From Cylicocyclus nassatus (lineage: Eukaryota > Nematoda > Chromadorea > Rhabditida > Strongylidae), in the NCBI GenBank assembly GCA_958299035.1, contig CATQJL010000326.1, positions 5,532,232 through 5,596,231 of the forward strand: a stretch of 64,000 nucleotides of DNA, written 5' to 3'. The notes under the pieces are model-generated. The model was not told where the DNA came from. It did no database searches and saw only the letters and a program-made list of their open reading frames with translations. The translations under genes and the position numbers were made by a program. Below are positions 24,234 through 36,130 of the stretch, in pieces (within the stretch, counting starts at the first letter, position 1; each line of letters opens with the position of its first letter).

Positions 24234-27203
24234 CTATTTTGCCGAAACTTCCTCCTTGTCTTCAGAAATCGTCGAATTTGTTTCAGATCCCCTGAATTGT
24301 TCTTGACTACTTCCCTTCGACTGCAAAACTTCTCCCATTGCTAACGGTCCGTACTGCGCAGGAGATGGTGTTACACGAGTTAGATTATATATCTTTGTTG
24401 GATACGGCGGGACCGTTTCAGAAGAATCTTCCTTTTTATCTGAAGGCGTTGTCTTCTTCGGCGCTTTGGTAGTTGTCTTTTGCGCTTTGGTGGTTGTCTG
24501 CTGTTTGAACCAAGAGCTTAGAAATGCTTGTAGTTGCGGGAAAAGTGCTTCTAGTAGCGGGATCTTGACTTCTATTGTATAGTCTGTCTTTGATCCCTTT
24601 TGCTGTTTTTCTTGCCCATTTATTCCGAGATTTTGTGGCATTGTGTGGTTGATTAATTGACTCCATGGAAAAACTCCACTGGCGATGTTGAGTGAACCCT
24701 GAGCAAGTTATAGCGGTCAGTGCTATCAAGTGCAATGTTATTTACATAATTGACGGAGTTTATATTAGAGTTGAAATTGAAAACATGTTTGCTATCCACC
24801 GGAGAAACTCCACCGCTTCCTGAATAGAATTTGTGAATTGCTCGCAGAATGTAAATTTAGGTTGCAATTGCGGACCTGGTGGCTGAGTAGAGTATTCTGG
24901 CAATGGACGGCTTGCTGAATAGAATTTGTAAATTGTTTGCAGAATATAAGTTCAGGTTGCAATTGCGGACCTGGTGGCTGAGTAAAGTTTTCTGGCAATG
25001 GACGGCTTACTAAACAGAATTTGTAAACTGCTTGCACAATGTAAATTTAGGTTGCAATTGCGGACCTGGTTGTTGAGTAAAGTTTCCTGGCAATGGACGG
25101 CTTACTGAATAGAATTTGTAAATTGCTTGCAGAATGTAAATTTAGGTTGCAAGTGCGTACCTGGTGGCTGAGTAAAGTTTCCTGGCAATGGACGGCTTAC
25201 TGAATAGAATTTGTAAATTGCTTGCAGAATGTAAATTTAGGTTGCAATTGCGGACCTGGTTGTTGAGTAGAGCTTTCTGGCAATGGACGGCTTACTGAAT
25301 AGAATTTGTAAATTGTTTGCAGAATAAAAATTTGGATTGCAATTGCGGACCTGGTGGCAGAGTAGGAACTTCTGACCCTGGAAGGTTTAATGGACAAAAT
25401 CAATTGCAGAAAAATTAGCTCCAATCACGAACCTGGTGGCAGAGGAGCTACTAGATTCCATGGACCTCTGGATTGCCCTGAACAGAATTTGATCTTGCTA
25501 GTAGAATATAAATTTGAGTTGCAATTGTGAACCTGATGGCCATTTATAACAGTAAAAAAGCGGCTGGCGATTATTGGAAGAGTTTCTACCGTTTTCTGAA
25601 CAAAATCTGTACGCTGATTACAGTATATTGTACCTTTTGATTCAACTGGCTTGGCGGCTGGAAGGCGGAGCTTCGTGACTTAATTAAAGCTACGTAATGA
25701 TCAGAGAACACGCGCGCGAAGGAGACGCAGACTGCGTCGCGGGCGCGAGCAGCCTCAGCTAGGTCACAAAGCCCCGCCTTCCAGCCGCCAAGCCACTTAA
25801 ATCGAAGATTATATACTAGGTTGCGACTGAAACCTGGTGTCCAGAAATAACAATATAAAGACGGCTGGGCGTGAGGATTGTTGATAGGAAATCCACCGCT
25901 TCCTGAACGGAATTGTAATTTGCTCAAAGAATGTAAGTTTAGCCAGTTGCGAACTTGGAGGCTGTTAAGGGCCACCTTGTGGCCATGGAACGTTTTCTGA
26001 ACATCTTGCTGGCAGGATTTAAATTCACGCTGCAATTGCGAACATATACCTGATCGATAACAGTGAAGCTGCGGCCCTTGGTAAGGTTTCTTAGAAGTTA
26101 TACGGTTTCCTAAATAAAAGTTGAACATTTCTTGCAGGATATGAATCAAGGTTACAAGTGCAACCTGGCTGAACTTTATAACAATAAAAAGACAATTGTA
26201 GGTTAGGATTAGCAGGAGGAATTCCACCGTTCCCTAGATAGAATTTGTATATTGTCTGCAGGATATGAATAAAGTTTGCAAGCCTTGAGGCCATTGAGAA
26301 GGATTTTGCGGACTTTGGTAAGGACTATAAGAACGACTTCCACCATTCCCTGAATAGAATTTGTTTATTGCAGGATACAAATACTTATGAACTTACCGTG
26401 ATCTGAAAAACCAGGAAACCTATCATTAAACGCATGGTATGGAAAGCGTATATGACCATATGGAGCATTTTGATAGTTTTGGGAGTTTACAGGCCACGGA
26501 TTCATACTTTTCTAAAATAAGCTGTACTATGTAAATTCTGTGCAAGCACTTCGAGTGATTTTGTTAGATTGAGAAAAGTCTACCTCAGCAGTATTTTGTG
26601 CATTATTATATACTTGTCCACCTTGCATGGAAGCATAAGAAGCAATCGGTTTCGAATTTTCAGATGCATTTTTTGAAGTATTGTAGTCATGTGTGGCATC
26701 TTCAGAACTTATCAACTGTAACTAATGTCTCTCTAATTCTCTGTGAAAGGCTATGATTTGCATATTTTGGGCGTCGGTCAAGGGGGAGGGGGCACTCATG
26801 GGGACTATACATTTGAGCCGCACTCCAAGAATTCAAAATCTTCGCTAAAGCTGAGCCATTCGAAAAAAAGGGAGAATATAGTGTACACTTCGTTATTGTT
26901 TCTTCCTGGAACGATTATACAGTCAATACATTTGATACGCACAGGTCAAGAATGAACTTTTTTTTACTAATTTGTGACTGAGCAATGCTACTTTTCTGAT
27001 TTCTATATCCTTTTGCTACTCAAGGCACTTCTTACATTGAAAAATGCCAGCACTGTTGCCCAGTGTTGTCATGGAAGTTTGAAGAACTAGTATTCACGTA
27101 ATATACACACTCTAAGACACCTCTTCTGGTCAACAAATAAAAACGCACTCACTATAGCCCATGCCGAGACTACCAGTAGGAGACAGTTCGCTGCCGAAAG
27201 CAT
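24234..27203 (-). CDS. Secreted Pro/Gln/Asn-rich modular protein, downstream paralogue, ~19 exons
   Basis: Family not recognised. Exon 1 (27153-27203) is a signal peptide, MLSAANCLLLVVSAW. Exon 2 (26584-26715) is Ser/Asn-rich, exon 3 (26397-26511) aromatic/Pro-rich and ends in phase 1. Exon 4 (26284-26349) needs a GC donor. Then follow phase 1-1 modules: GNGGIPPANPN, GNRITSKKPYQG, ENVPWPQ, SGGFPINNPH and ENGRNSSNNRQP types, several with a conserved CYK/CYF aromatic-Cys motif; GQSRGPWNLVAPLPP; GSEVPTLPP; and five 39-nt VSRPLP modules. Exon 24785-24819 and terminal exon 24234-24698 (155 codons) end it with KQQTTTKAQKTTTKAPKK and an acidic tail. A MITE sits in the intron at 25645-25796. A secreted matrix, mucin-like or surface role is inference only. 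Confidence 0.75.
24876..25294 (-). repeat. Tandem 95-bp exon-intron units (five copies)
   Basis: Exons at 25256-25294, 25161-25199, 25066-25104, 24971-25009 and 24876-24914 are each exactly 39 nt and recur every 95 bp. Each codes VSRPLP(E/G)N(F)TQ(P/Q)P-type residues (A in place of V in the last copy) and is followed by a 56-nt intron beginning GTCCGCAATTGCAACCT or GTACGC and ending AAATTCTATTCAG or a close variant. The repeat unit therefore contains a full spliceosomal intron. Both exon borders are phase 1. Confidence 0.9.
25645..25796. mobile_element. 150-bp MITE inside an intron of the secreted-repeat gene
   Basis: Terminal inverted repeats of about 30 bp: CTGGCTTGGCGGCTGGAAGG at the left and its near-exact inverse at the right (CCTTCCAGCCGCCAAGCC). 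GC-rich compared with the host intron, non-coding. It enlarges the intron between the SGGFPINNPH and ENGRNSSNN exons and removes no splice site. Confidence 0.85.
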
Positions 27204-28018
27204 AACGTAGACTGAATTTTTGGTGAATTGTTGTACAGCAATGTCTGCTTTCTCCCAGGAAGGGACCTTGCTGACGCATATATACGCCTTTGTTAAATAT
27301 GTGTTTTGCAGCACTACATAACAAAATTCGAATTTGTTATACATCTGAAGGCCGTCACTCATCATCGAAAAAGAGTCATAAGCAGGATTGCTCATTACGT
27401 TGTTTCAACGTCGTCATAAGCCATATTGCATTCCCTTTGCTTCTGAAAACTTCTATTTTTGACATAACAATTGTACTGAAGTACTGCTCTTACTTGTGAT
27501 TGATCAAGATGATTTTTGAAAAGATTGAAAATCGAATTAGCTTTGTAAAGAAATCCTTACGCCGCGTTGCTGCCCCCTAGCCCTCTTTTTGAAATAATGA
27601 AATCTGAATTTGCGACGAAGTGGACTGAGTATGTTTATCTTCAGAGTACTATCAGGTTTTGCTCTAAAAAAAATAAGAACATTAGAATTTGCTACCAATA
27701 GATGAAAGACCATGTTCATCCTTGAAAAAACCAACATAAATTTTTATTCTTTAGTGGATGTTAATGAACTCATTGATGAGTAACAATCTAGTGTTTCTCC
27801 TAGGAAAAGTATCTTGTTTGTACAACTCGTAATCGTAAGGCATTATGGCTATCTTTGTTGCTACTATGCTTTGATACCTGTCAAAGTAAGTGCAAACTGG
27901 CAAAGGTTAAAAACAAAGTGAATAATTTGGCAATGAAATACCGAACCCGGATTGGAGACATCACTAGACATCAGCATTTACAAACAGTTGAAAAATAGAA
28001 AGCTAAGCAATGCTAAGA

Positions 28019-30800
28019 TTACTGCTCCACGTCTTCAACGGCAACGGGATCATGATTTTCCTCATCATAGTAGGAAAGAAGAGCGACATCCATAACACAA
28101 AATGTCGCTCTGGAAGGAACAAAATACATGGGTTATATTTACGAGGTATTTAGCCGCTTTTGCATGTAAATTCATGGTCAAATACATCTTTGTAAGAACA
28201 AGCAATAATATGATGGGTACCTAATAACAAACCTGCAAGTTGGGCAAGGACAGGTCCCTTCCAACCAACGAGTAGGAGTCGATTGGTCCTGTTTAGCAAG
28301 AAAGATTCTAGCCATGCAAGAAACACACCTTAAAAAGTCAAATAACATTGATATAAGCGTCAAATCAACAATAATAGACGAATAAACGGCCGAATAAAAT
28401 TAATTAACACCAAAGAAGATTATTAAAGGACACTCACCACATTGGGCGACATTGGCATGGCATACATGCTGGCCTTGGCAAGTTTTCATCAGCGACTAAA
28501 CCTAACACATCACACTGCCGCCATAGTTTGACGTTGGAAAGCTTTTCCGAGCAACCTAGACACGGTTCAAGATCCTAAACAAATTACATGTGACGTTTAT
28601 CACATAAAACAACTATTCATTTACCTCTTTTACGTAGCGATGGTAACGTGGATTCTTTTTAGCCTGATCCAAAAAGGCCTAAACACACAGTACTAGCAAA
28701 ACAAAAATGACCAGATTCGTAACCGTACCTGAATAAACTTGTCTGTGAGTGACATCTTAAGCCGAACTTCAGTAGAAAATTCAATTCTATCCTGACCGAG
28801 TTTTGATTCCAGATCACGCATGGACACATTGTCAATTCTAAATGTAATTCTTGTAAATTTGCGGAAATACATGACAATGTGAATTTGAGAAGTAACATAC
28901 TTGAAGATGAAATCCATATATTTGATATCGTCTGGCAACGAAACAGCCACAGTCAAATACTGATTCATGCCAAGTGCTTGGTGGAGACTATTCTGAAAAA
29001 TTTCGCATGAAGCTAGTACCTTCGACAAATAATTCAATATATCAAATTTACAGTTTGATGCTCAGAAAATATATATTCTACATTATCCAAAACGGGTACA
29101 ACAATGTTGTCTGGACGATGAAGATTGATAATTTCGAAAAGCAATAGATGATAAAAGGAAGCTTTGATGATTTCGACGCTCAATGATCGGTGGAAATACG
29201 AAAAAATTGCAAATCCGCAGAAAGCTGATATTCTGAATGAAACTCAGTGACCACAATATTCCAAAACAAAACAAAAGTTACACATTCCCAGAAGCACAGA
29301 AAAGCAGAACGCTTATTCACATACCATAGTGTCCTCAGCGTTAATTACGCGGAAACGCACATCCGATAGCTTTACGACGACAAAATTGAATCTCGAACAG
29401 TGAAACAACCAAGAATCTGTGATCACAAGTCTGCTAACATCTGAAAAGCGAAGACACAGCAGCTGAACGACAACCGCAATGCAATAACTTACTAGAAATG
29501 GAATGCCTGAATGCATCGATACGAATAAATTCGCCCGACAGATTGGTGAACACTTGGGCAGCATCGTATCCGTAAGTTTTCAGTTTCTTCATAGCGGGAA
29601 GTGAACAAAAACTTGTTGTGATATGGTAGAGGATATAGATAAAAGCGCCTGAGAGAATCAGCTAAGACCACCCCATAAGAAGTACGTGCCTTAAGACAAA
29701 CTCACCTAGGGCAAGAAGTGGAGAAATTAGTGCCACATAGTGAATAAGTCGAGAAGGATGAACAGTGAAAACGACGGCATGTTCTTGAGCGAAAAAAAGG
29801 CTCAACATCAGAACTGAAAAGTACATAAACTTCAGGAATGACCGTTATACATAAATCAAAATCAAAATCGGACGTTAGAGACAAAGAAAGTGGAATTTGG
29901 CTAAATTCGGCTTGCTCCACTTAAATTTATCTGGATAGAGTTTGAAAGCAAAAGTCTAGCTCAAAATTTCAAAGATACACAGAGTGGTCTTCTATACTCT
30001 GAAGACTAAAAGAAAGCCCACTGCAAAAACAGAGGGCTTTCAAAAAACGGATTAGATTATTCTTTTTTAAAGCTTGAATCAATGAAAACGTTTGAAACAG
30101 AAGTACTTCTGACATGTTAAGATTAGAATATTACTGCTCAATGAAACATAAAGCATGATTTATCCCAAACTGACTAGGATACATCCCGGCTACCAATAAG
30201 TAGCTTTATTCAATTTTAGACATAATCAGACTGAAAGGGAATAATAAATGACGGACTCACAGAATGGTAAACACAGCACAAATGCTGTAGTCATTACAAC
30301 TCTCCGGCAATAAAAATCCAGGAAACTCAACTCAGATAAACCCAAAAATCCATATGCTAAATTGTCGAAAGTAATGCCAGCACCTGGAAAGGACAAAGGA
30401 AAATTGTAGAAGTTCTTGATTGACTAATGAAATTACCAACTCACCTACAAAAGCATCTGGCGGATAGAGTAGGAGTAATACAACCGCAGTAAATATCGCA
30501 CTATGTAGAAGTATGGTACTATTGGGGAAAACATAAGATGCTGAAAATAAGCTATTTTGTGAAATTCAATGACTGTAAAAGTCACCTTGAAGCATATCCC
30601 ATTCCTCCTGTGTCAGAACACGAGCTGCATCTGCATATGTCAAGTCTACCGCCAACGCAAACAAAGCGGAGAAGCTCCAGAATGTCATATAGCAAAGCAG
30701 ACGAGCTTCCTTTACAAAGTAAGTGTATAATACTTGTTTTGGCAAATACCATCGCAGAAACTCGTGGCGGGACAAGCGTCCGTTCGCGCGTGCTCTTCAT
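28019..30800 (-). CDS. TMEM129-like membrane E3 ubiquitin-protein ligase
   Basis: Orthologue of the TMEM129 family, ER-membrane RING-type ligases used in ER-associated degradation. Fourteen exons: 30750-30800, 30586-30709, 30445-30540, 30261-30383, 29706-29813, 29493-29648, 29321-29440, 29052-29110, 28901-28992, 28729-28837, 28625-28678, 28438-28574, 28233-28328, 28019-28109; 471 codons, all phases consistent. Three hydrophobic segments shared with the family (near TILLHSAIFTAVVLLLLY, VVMTTAFVLCLPFFLMLSLF, VALISPLLALGAFIYILYH) precede a soluble domain and a C-terminal Cys-rich atypical RING: CLGC, then ACMPCQCRPMWCVSC, a KQDQSTPTRWLEG stretch, CPCPTCRATFC. The two 5' exons add a further hydrophobic segment not typical of vertebrate TMEM129; a start at 30595 would give 416 residues, nearer the usual length. 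Confidence 0.9.
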
Positions 30801-31039
30801 CTCCCGCAGTCAGGGACTTGCCACAGGCTACAATCTGGATGCCCCAAAAAGGTGTTATGAATTAATGAATGTTATGAATTCTTGACCGCTAACAAGTCTA
30901 GTGTATTATTATTTATTACATAGGATAACCTATGTTAAGTTGCAAGTAAACAGCAACAAAAGAACACCAACGAGGAAAAAAAACGACAACAACAACTATA
31001 CTCGGTATAAAGCGAGATGGAAAATGCAACAACATCAAT
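30801..31039. other. Short upstream region of the TMEM129-like gene
   Basis: Sequence between the predicted start and the LINE fragment. Probably promoter/5' UTR. No trans-splice acceptor of TTTCAG type lies directly before the ATG at 30800, so the true 5' end is open. Confidence 0.3.
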
Positions 31040-31762
31040 TAAGAGGTATTCTAGGAAGAAAGTAGGTAGTCCTTGAAGACTGCTCTTCTTGAGGACTGCT
31101 CTGAAGTGAGAAAGTTTTACAGGGAGCATTCGCATTCTAATAAGTTTATCAAGATCAAGGCTAACTCTTTTGACAAAGAAATTCTTCCCCACATTCCTTC
31201 TGTTCTAAAGCGCACGATTTTGTTTGGATCACCTCTGGTTACTGAGTTCCTACGTCCAAAAAAGTCACTTGGATTAACTCGACAGCCTCCAATTAATATT
31301 TCGTGTGCCATGATAAGACCGAACTTTTTCCTTCTTTCTAAGCTTTCCAAACCAAATTTCTGTTACGAAGCCTGAAGCACGGGAACTGACTATATAAGAA
31401 CCCTGATTTGCGTATCATTAGCTTTCTGGTGAAGCTGTTCTGGACTCTCTCTAGTTCATGGCTAGCAATATATGTGGAGGGATTGAATACAACTGTACCA
31501 TATTCGAGTAAGGGTCTAACATAAACTTTATATGCTCTGATCAAGACCTCCATATCATTAGTTGTTAGAGCTCTAAACAGATTTGCACCGCGGCCATTCC
31601 TTTGGCAGCAATTTTCGCACTATGTTTCTTGAATGAGAGCTTGTTATCAACCAAGAAGCCCAGATCAGTCATCTCATCCACAATTTTAATTGGTTTGCTC
31701 TCAAGCTGATATGAGTACTCAAATTTATTGGGTCCAATTTGGAGTACTTTAGTTTCCTCTTA
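31040..31762 (-). mobile_element. Decayed CR1-like LINE, 3' part of the reverse transcriptase ORF
   Basis: Minus-strand translation in several frames gives a non-LTR reverse transcriptase thumb/C-terminal segment: KPIKIVDEMTDLGFLVDNKL, then IRAYKVYVRPLLEYGTVVFN, ERVQNSFTRKLMIR, then LERRKKFGLIMAHEILIGG. Frameshifts and a stop separate these pieces, so it is not functional. Sits directly upstream of the TMEM129-like gene in the same orientation. Confidence 0.85.
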
Positions 31763-32178
31763 GGATATCGGTAGGCTCCATTCATTTGACCGGGAGACGG
31801 TCGAATGGCGCGTATTGATCGATCGTCACTAATTAGAAGGAGCAGTAAAAAAAGTTCAAATTTAGTTTGCTACTTCCGGGATTTCAACTACGAAACCTCC
31901 GTTTCTATTTCTGGTAAGATGACAAAATTTTTGGAGTTTGGAAACCTCGCTTTTGTAGAGCACAAATCCTTTCTGGCAATGACGACTGCCGAAACACGCG
32001 CCTTTCGACATACACTCCATTTGACCAGATCGTCACAATATCTAGTGTATCATCTACTTGAATTTGCTTACTTTGTTGTGCTGGACTCAGCTTAGATCCC
32101 CACCACAGATCGAATCACTGATCATAATCATCGCTCTCTATCACCGTAGTGTAACGAATTTATGTTTGGATGTTGTCG

Positions 32179-32633
32179 TTAAAGGCAGTACATCGGCAGA
32201 ATGAGACCCGTGACAAAACAAGGTCACAGGGTAGGAGCCTCCATATGGAACCTATCGGCCAAAGTCCGATCTTTCTCTGCCACTTCTAACCCCCGAAATT
32301 TCAAAGCGAAAGCAGCGCTCATCTCCTGCCCTCTCCGAACCCGCCCACCCCATGGACGAGTGAACGCGAAGCCCGTCATGGCGAAGACGCAGAGTCGTTG
32401 CGGGACCTCATGCTTATAGCATTGCGGCTGGCGCTCTGACCGCGGAAGTCAGTCGTCCATGGGGTAGGCGGGTTCGGAGAGGAGAGGAGATGAGCACTGC
32501 TTTCGTTTTGAAATTTCGGGGGTTAGAAGTGGCAGAGAAAGATCGGACTTTGGCCGATAGGTTCCATATGGGGGCTCCTACCCTGTGACCTTGTTTTGTC
32601 ACGGGTCTCAATCTGCCGATGTACTGCCTTTAA
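32179..32633. mobile_element. Near-perfect palindromic MITE with TTAA ends
   Basis: TTAAAGGCAGTACATCGGCA on the left is repeated inverted at the right end, and the arms match almost base for base for about 180 bp (shared CGTGACAAAACAAGGTCACA, TCGGCCAAAGTCCGATC, CCATGGACGA). The spacer is about 90 bp. The flanking TTAA could be a target duplication. Two related elements with AAGGCAGT..TCGGCA ends lie at 46863-47276 and 47758-48200. Confidence 0.88.
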
Positions 32634-32729
32634 GCTATGAGAGTGGTACCGTAGCTGGTCTTTTCCAAACGCTATTTCCTATTCTCTCATGATTGGCATG
32701 TGGGGTTTAGATCGAGGCTTTCTCACTAA

Positions 32730-33568
32730 GGGTGCCTTCATACCGCGCCGGCAGCCGCCGCTAGCAGCCCGTAGCAGCCCGTAGCAGCCGCCAGCAGCCC
32801 GTAGCAGCCCGTAGCAGCCCGTAGCAGCCCGTAGCAGCCCGTAGCCGCCGCTGGCCGATTTTGTTATAGAAGCGCAAAAACATCAGAATCTCAATACTTT
32901 GACTGCTCCTGCCTACGCTTTTCATCTTTCACGCTTCTTCTTCTGTTACCGCCAATGTGTAGTTCAAAAATGAAAAAAAACACATATTACATTTGTGTTC
33001 ATTGTTCTATTGACGCACACTGCATCCTATCTGTGCCCACATTTCAATTTTGCAATCTGTCTTGTGTAAAACATGTGAGCCATTGTTAAAGTCAGAGGAA
33101 CCCATACCGCGAATCAATCGGCGAGTTGCGAAATAGTGGAATGCAATTCAGATATGCACCGATAGCCAAGAAGAAGATTGAAGCAACAGCCTACTCAAAG
33201 TAAACAAATTACACATCTGCAGGAACTGGACGCATCCAGAGTCAGAGGAAACCACCCAGGAAAGAACGTTCAGCGAATTGTGGGCGACAAAGTAATGAAA
33301 TGGACACAAATATGATGCGAGAGATCAAACTATCCACTGGCCGGCGATAGAGGAAAAAGCAAGGAAGATGAACAGCGTAGCAGAGCACTCAAAGTAGTAC
33401 TCCAATGATTCTGCGCTTCTATAACAAAAGCGGCCAGCGGCTGCTACGGGCTGCTACGGACTGCCGGCGGCTGCTGCGGGCTGCTGGCGGCTGCTACGGG
33501 CTGCTGGCGGCTGCTACGGGCTGCTACGGGCTGCTAGCGGCGGCTGCCGGCGCGGTATGAAGGCACCC
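32730..33568. mobile_element. 839-bp palindromic MITE with subterminal CAGCCCGTAG repeats, TAA target duplication
   Basis: Starts GGGTGCCTTCATACCGCGCC and ends with its inverse; TAA flanks both sides (32727-32729, 33569-33571), the 3-bp duplication of PIF/Harbinger-type elements. Next to each end is a decamer array based on GTAGCAGCCC, inverted between the two sides. Further in, arms still match imperfectly (GTTATAGAAGCGCA..). Non-coding, so mobilised in trans if at all. Confidence 0.88.
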
Positions 33569-36130
33569 TAACAAAGAAACGATACTTGGTGTCCGTGGCC
33601 TTTTGATATGAGTTGCATACCATTACACTCATCTTGGAGCGCTGATCCCGAATCTGACTTCCGTTTCTGCTAATCAATCTCTAAAAGAAGTTATGAAGGA
33701 TTTTTGCGTCAAAGGAGATGTGTTCGGAATGCCAAAACCGCTGCTAAGATGTGGTGTAGTGGCTAGTGCGATAGCCTCGTAACTCAATGTAGGCTTAGGT
33801 TCGAGTCCTTTTGTATTTTACAGTTTTGCATTGCCTCAATCAAGCTTTTTTTTTTGAAAGTTAGGCATCCTCGGCCGCATTTCTCTTAGGCGACCATTGG
33901 CGCGAAAATCCTTCATAACTTCTTTCAGAGAAACGATTAGCAGAAAAGGAAGTCAGATTTGGAATCAGCGTTCCAAAACGAGTGCGATGGTATACGTTTC
34001 ATCTCAAAAGGCCGCGGACACCAAGTATCGTTCCCTTGTAAGCTTGTGCATTAAGGGATCAAACATTACATGAAAGGTCACGACTGCAAACGGCGAATAA
34101 GAGGGCGGCATGAGTGTATGGATGTATCCAAGCATAGGGAAGGATAAATGACAAGCGGGTGCAAGGTGAAGTTAGTCAAGCAGGAGCTAGTGCTCCGGCT
34201 CAACCTTCCATAGGTACGGCTGTACGAAAGAGGCGGATAAATACAAAGCGATTATACGAAGGGAACAATATGGAATAGACATAGGATTAAGACATCAAAT
34301 TGAAATAGAGAGGGGGAGATTAAATGAGGGGAGGGTTCGGAGATTCGGAGGCGGTCTTGTTGGAGAGGCAGCGGCGAAGCTGCCTCAAGTCCGGACCTTC
34401 CTGTGGGCGGAGCATATTGCTTTATATAGCCTGAGGTGGTGCGAGGGAAGATGGACCAATGGCGCAGATATTCGCGCTTTTCCTATATTAGGATTACGGT
34501 AAGGACATTCAAGAGAGTAACCAATGAGCACAGAGTTGTGACTTTTTTTCAATAAATCAGCATTGTTGCTGCGATTAAGCTTTTTGATCCACCAAAATCT
34601 CTAGTTAAATAATACTCAAAGTTCTGTCATACTAATCGAACTGAAACTGCTCCACAAACATGTACAAAGTTGTTTGCTAGAATCAGCGAGTCTAGGAATT
34701 CAACCTTGAATGTTTCCAGACATTTTTGGAAATCCCAATGGCAGCCTACTTGCAGTGACATCGCTAGAGGTTCCTACCGTAATTCTGGAGTAATGACGAG
34801 TAAATCGTAATTTGTTTCTCACCTACGTTGGAGCGAGCCCTTCAATAAGCTAGTTAAAGGTCTGCGAGAGCTGATGATGCACGAAATTTAAACGTCGCGA
34901 ATAACTTTTCTATTTACGCTGTCAACTTTCTACACAGCCTCAAAGTTCATCGCTCTTAACCTCCACAACCTTTAGCCCTACCCTGGTCTCTATCCAGTTT
35001 CTCCGATACGAATTTAGGCAAAAAATCTTTTTACGGATTCCTTCGTGTAAGAACGGTTAAATTTTCCCCACGATGTAAATGACTTCGGCTGTCAACATTA
35101 CTGCTCCCCAGTTCTTATTTGGGGATTTCCTTGGGCACTGTTAAAATAATGCGCTATGCGCATTACACTGGGTAAGTCAGTCTCGATTTACTGCTGCAAG
35201 TACGAGAGGTATAGTCGCTCTTGAGAGGTAGAGTCGAATCATTTCATATGATCAAGTGTGTCATTGCACACACTGTCCGCCTTTGACGTGTCCATCTTGG
35301 ATTTTTGGAAGAGGCAACTCTTAGGTTAGTTGTTTTCGATGTTTCTCGATTTCTTTCCTTTTAGGTACTAATCACCCTCAAATTGACGTAAGCGCCAACA
35401 AGCCAATCCCTGCGTTTTTCCGATTGCAAATCCAGGATGAGGACGCGAAAGGTTGACGGTGTGTGCAATGCATACATGATCATATGAAATGATTCGACTG
35501 TATGGTCCTCTAGTGTTTCAGAAAGATTGATGTGTGCATCATTCAAAACATGGCAGAGAAGAGGTGGGGGGGGGTGCATTTCAATAAAGAATGCTGAACT
35601 TATAGGAATTTCAATATGAGTGTCATGGTCGGCGCGGCTCGGGTCCTCGCGGGCCACCTCACCTGCGCCACGCGACGCGCTTGCGGACGTACCTAGGAAC
35701 ACTTTTCCAAGGTCGTCAGCCATTAATGCCCAGAGATACGGTATTTCCTCGCCTCAGCGGGAAAATACCGTATCCCCTCAGGAGATTCCCCTGAGGGCGG
35801 AGACCCAAGCGAGACGGCTTGCGAGAACCCGAGCCGCGCCGAAAGGAACCCTCAGGTCGGAAACCTATATATTTTGAGTGAAATATCGATTCACAGTTAA
35901 CAGACATCGCATGGTCCCTACAATCGTGGCCAGCATGAAATCTGCGGTCATATTTAGCCAGATAAAGGCTTTGCATGATTAGTTCTGCAGTTCCAGGATT
36001 TCTTCAAAAATTCAAGCTGAGATGCTAAAATACGTGGGCCAACAATGAAAAACCACAGCCGCTCACATAATCTAGCAACGGTGAGAAGAAAATAGTGAGT
36101 AATAATTGAATTACTTGCATATCCACCCTG
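33569..36130. other. Repeat-rich intergenic region
   Basis: No gene supported. Flanking the tRNA-like remnant, the pieces at about 33580-33700 and 33920-34050 are inverted partners (shared ACTTGGTGTCCG inverse, TCAGATTTGGAATCAGCG-type arms), so 33573-34058 is another foldback element. A GC-rich segment near 35730-35780 repeats GATACGGTATTT inverted. Open frames here show no domain. Confidence 0.45.
33745..33825 (+). other. tRNA-like remnant (internal promoter boxes only)
   Basis: GTGGTGTAGTGGCTAGTGCG resembles a tRNA A box and GGTTCGAGTCC is a perfect B box, about 50 nt apart. An AGCCT/AGGCT stem exists between them, but the T-arm stem pairs poorly and no acceptor stem closes. Reads as a tRNA pseudogene or the head of a SINE-like repeat carried inside the 33573-34058 foldback. 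Confidence 0.4.

Noticed and set aside
24876..25294. CRISPR-like array
   Set aside because: Regular 95-bp units are exon-intron repeats with splice sites and a coding frame; there are no unique spacers and the host is eukaryotic.
32201..32611. Two mirror open frames reading VTKQGHRVGA(S/P)IWNLS
   Set aside because: They are the two arms of the palindromic MITE read on opposite strands, not genes.
33745..33825. Functional tRNA gene
   Set aside because: A and B boxes are present but T-arm and acceptor stems do not pair.
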